Source: Deltaproteobacteria bacterium
GTDB taxonomy: Bacteria > Myxococcota_A > UBA9042 > DTJE01
Reading direction: 5' to 3'
NCBI GenBank assembly: GCA_016784945.1
Contig: JADHTP010000181.1
Coordinates: 1-6,477 of the forward strand
Length of the DNA stretch: 6,477 bases
Shown here: piece by piece, positions 5,175 through 6,477 of the stretch
Layout of the letters: the number at the start of each line of letters is the position of its first letter
How positions within the stretch are numbered: the first letter of the stretch is position 1
The notes under the pieces: model-generated
What the model was told of the DNA's origin: nothing
Databases searched by the model: none
What the model saw: only the letters and a program-made list of their open reading frames with translations
Program-made: the position numbers and the translations under genes

Positions 5175-6477
5175 CTACAGCGTTATCAGGTCGCCGATGT
5201 TGTGGGGGGCGATCAGGTAGGTGGTCCAGCTGTATTTCACGAAGCCCTTGATGGACGTGAACTCGTCGTTCACGGCCGGCATGTTGGCGTTTTCATCGTT
5301 GATGTTGAAGTTGTTCGAGATGAAGATGTTGTTGACCGTGTCCGTCTTGACCTTGAACCACCAGGCCGGGTTGTTGCCGCCTGAGGCGTCCTGCACGGTG
5401 AGGGCCCCGATCAGGTTCACGAACACGCCTTCCCAGGCTTCGGACGCGATTCCGCCACCCTCGCCGAAGACGTCGGCGTCCACGACGGCCGCGGAAGGTA
5501 CGGTCCCCGTTCCCGTCTTGTCCATGGTGGTGGCCATGACCTGGCTGAAGCAGAAGTGTTCAATGTAGTCCCCGGTGATGCTCACCAGGTCGCCCAGGGC
5601 GAAATCCACGGTCCAGTCCGAGGGGAAGGTCACCAGGATCCCGGTGTAATCGGTGGCCAGGGACACAGGATCGGACACGTAGTAGCCCCTGATGGTCTCG
5701 GACACAAACACCTGCGGGGACACCACCACCACGTCCTGCAGCTGGATGTTCGTTTCCATCACTTTCTCGGCTTCTTCAACGGAGCACACGGTGCTGTCGG
5801 CGGCCGACTGGATGGTGTACACGGACTTCTTGACGCCGGTGGTGTCGGGCTTCACGTCCTCACCGGGATCGGGATCGTAGACGTCCATGACCTCTTCGGC
5901 CACGTCGGGCACGGGCTCGGGCAGGGGTTCGGGCGTGGGCTCGGCGACGGTCTCGGGCGGGACGTCGGGCTGGGTGCCCTCGGGCACCATGTCCCCTTCC
6001 CATCGGGGGAGCAGTTCGTACTTGCCATAGCTGTAGGTGACCAGGCCGGTGATGCTGGCGAACTTGTCGCCCACGGTGCGCTGGTCCGTGTCCTCGTTCA
6101 TGTAGGGAAGGTGGTAGGTGTTGGCCACGATGAGGTCCCCGGTGGCCCGGAAGCTCCCGTGGTCCTTGCCGTCACTGCCCGGTTCCACGGCCACGATGAC
6201 TTCCACGTTCTCCACCTTCACCAGCACACCCTCCAGGGGCTCGGCAATGGTCGGGTTCTGGCCGCCCAGGTCCGCGGCGTCGATGAGCAGGGCCTGGGGA
6301 ACAGCGCCGTCACCGGCGGGGGTGAAGGATTCCACGTCCAGTTCAGACAGGCAGTAGTATTCCGTGTGATCCGCCTTCAGAGAGAGCACAGTGCCCACGT
6401 TGAAGTCCGTGGCGGCTCCCTTGTCCACGGTGATGGTGATGCCCTTGAGGGGCGCGGCGATGGCCAGGCCCGTCTCG
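5175..6477 (-). CDS. Tandem OB-fold-type secreted protein (partial, N-terminus off window)
   Basis: The last 433 residues of a larger protein; the frame is open to the right edge, so the GTG at 6428 is probably internal. Numbering starts at the edge. Residues 1-160 and 218-433 are diverged copies of one module. Matching points are VGTVLSL / LGDLVSI, E-Y-Y-C-L-S (39-44) / E-H-F-C-F-S (306-311), EPLEGVLV (79-86) / EAWEGVFV (346-353), and VGDKFASITGLVTYSYGKY (135-153) / VNDEFTSIKGFVKYSW (402-417). Copy 2 also shows GYYVSDP then YTGILVTF. This is the strand pattern of the YhcR-type OB folds often found beside secreted nucleases or lamin-tail domains; no nuclease motif is visible here. A linker at 161-217 is rich in Pro and Glu. 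Gene context and the linker suggest a surface protein, probably a lipoprotein, but the signal region is outside the window. Function unknown; nucleic-acid or polysaccharide binding is conceivable. Confidence 0.78.
   Translation of the reverse strand, partial: ETGLAIAAPLKGITITVDKGAATDFNVGTVLSLKADHTEYYCLSELDVESFTPAGDGAVPQALLIDAADLGGQNPTIAEPLEGVLVKVENVEVIVAVEPGSDGKDHGSFRATGDLIVANTYHLPYMNEDTDQRTVGDKFASITGLVTYSYGKYELLPRWEGDMVPEGTQPDVPPETVAEPTPEPLPEPVPDVAEEVMDVYDPDPGEDVKPDTTGVKKSVYTIQSAADSTVCSVEEAEKVMETNIQLQDVVVVSPQVFVSETIRGYYVSDPVSLATDYTGILVTFPSDWTVDFALGDLVSITGDYIEHFCFSQVMATTMDKTGTGTVPSAAVVDADVFGEGGGIASEAWEGVFVNLIGALTVQDASGGNNPAWWFKVKTDTVNNIFISNNFNINDENANMPAVNDEFTSIKGFVKYSWTTYLIAPHNIGDLITL

Noticed and set aside
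6426..6428. GTG at 6428 as the start of the OB-fold protein
   Set aside because: The frame continues upstream to the window edge and the residues before it (ETGLAIAAPLKGITIT) fit the preceding strands of OB module 1, so this is an internal Val. There is also no signal peptide after it.

Overview
This GC-rich window carries six protein genes. Four of them have a visible export signal, two lipoprotein and two Sec type, and a fifth is a probable secreted protein. The sixth is a membrane phospholipid acyltransferase. The lipoprotein style suggests a Gram-negative bacterium of the Myxococcota / former Deltaproteobacteria type: acidic Asp/Thr/Pro linkers after the lipid cysteine, an IgGFc-binding-protein-like domain, a TIG domain, tandem OB-fold modules and C-terminal-Phe outer-membrane barrels. 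This placement rests on protein style and base composition only; no rRNA or marker gene is present.

Layout, left to right. (1) Positions 1-488, minus: the N-terminal part of a lipoprotein with an IPT/TIG domain, running off the left edge. (2) 563-2617, minus: a 684-residue lipoprotein with two cysteine-rich repeat units followed by an IgGFc-binding-like domain. It lies 74 bp upstream of gene 1 and the two are probably co-transcribed. (3) 2618-2762: a divergent intergenic region with a good sigma70-type promoter for each side and a nested inverted-repeat structure between them. (4) 2763-3494, plus: a plsC-like acyltransferase, probably read from a leaderless mRNA. (5) 3495-3526: a 32-bp convergent junction containing a three-copy heptamer repeat. 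(6) 3527-4180 and 4199-5083, minus: two unrelated outer-membrane beta-barrel proteins 18 bp apart, transcribed as an operon from a promoter with a perfect -35 box. (7) 5175-6477, minus: the C-terminal 433 residues of a protein with two tandem OB-fold-type modules joined by a Pro/Glu-rich linker, running off the right edge. A weak terminator-like hairpin separates it from the barrel operon, and its T-run overlaps the next promoter.

The common theme is the cell envelope: lipoproteins and barrels of the outer membrane or cell surface, plus a phospholipid-synthesis enzyme. I see no mobile element, CRISPR array, tRNA or rRNA, and no defence system. The most notable items are the symmetrical divergent control region, the probable leaderless acyltransferase start, the long homopolymer tract inside the TIG lipoprotein gene, and the cysteine-bearing tandem OB-fold protein. 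None of these by itself proves a new system.
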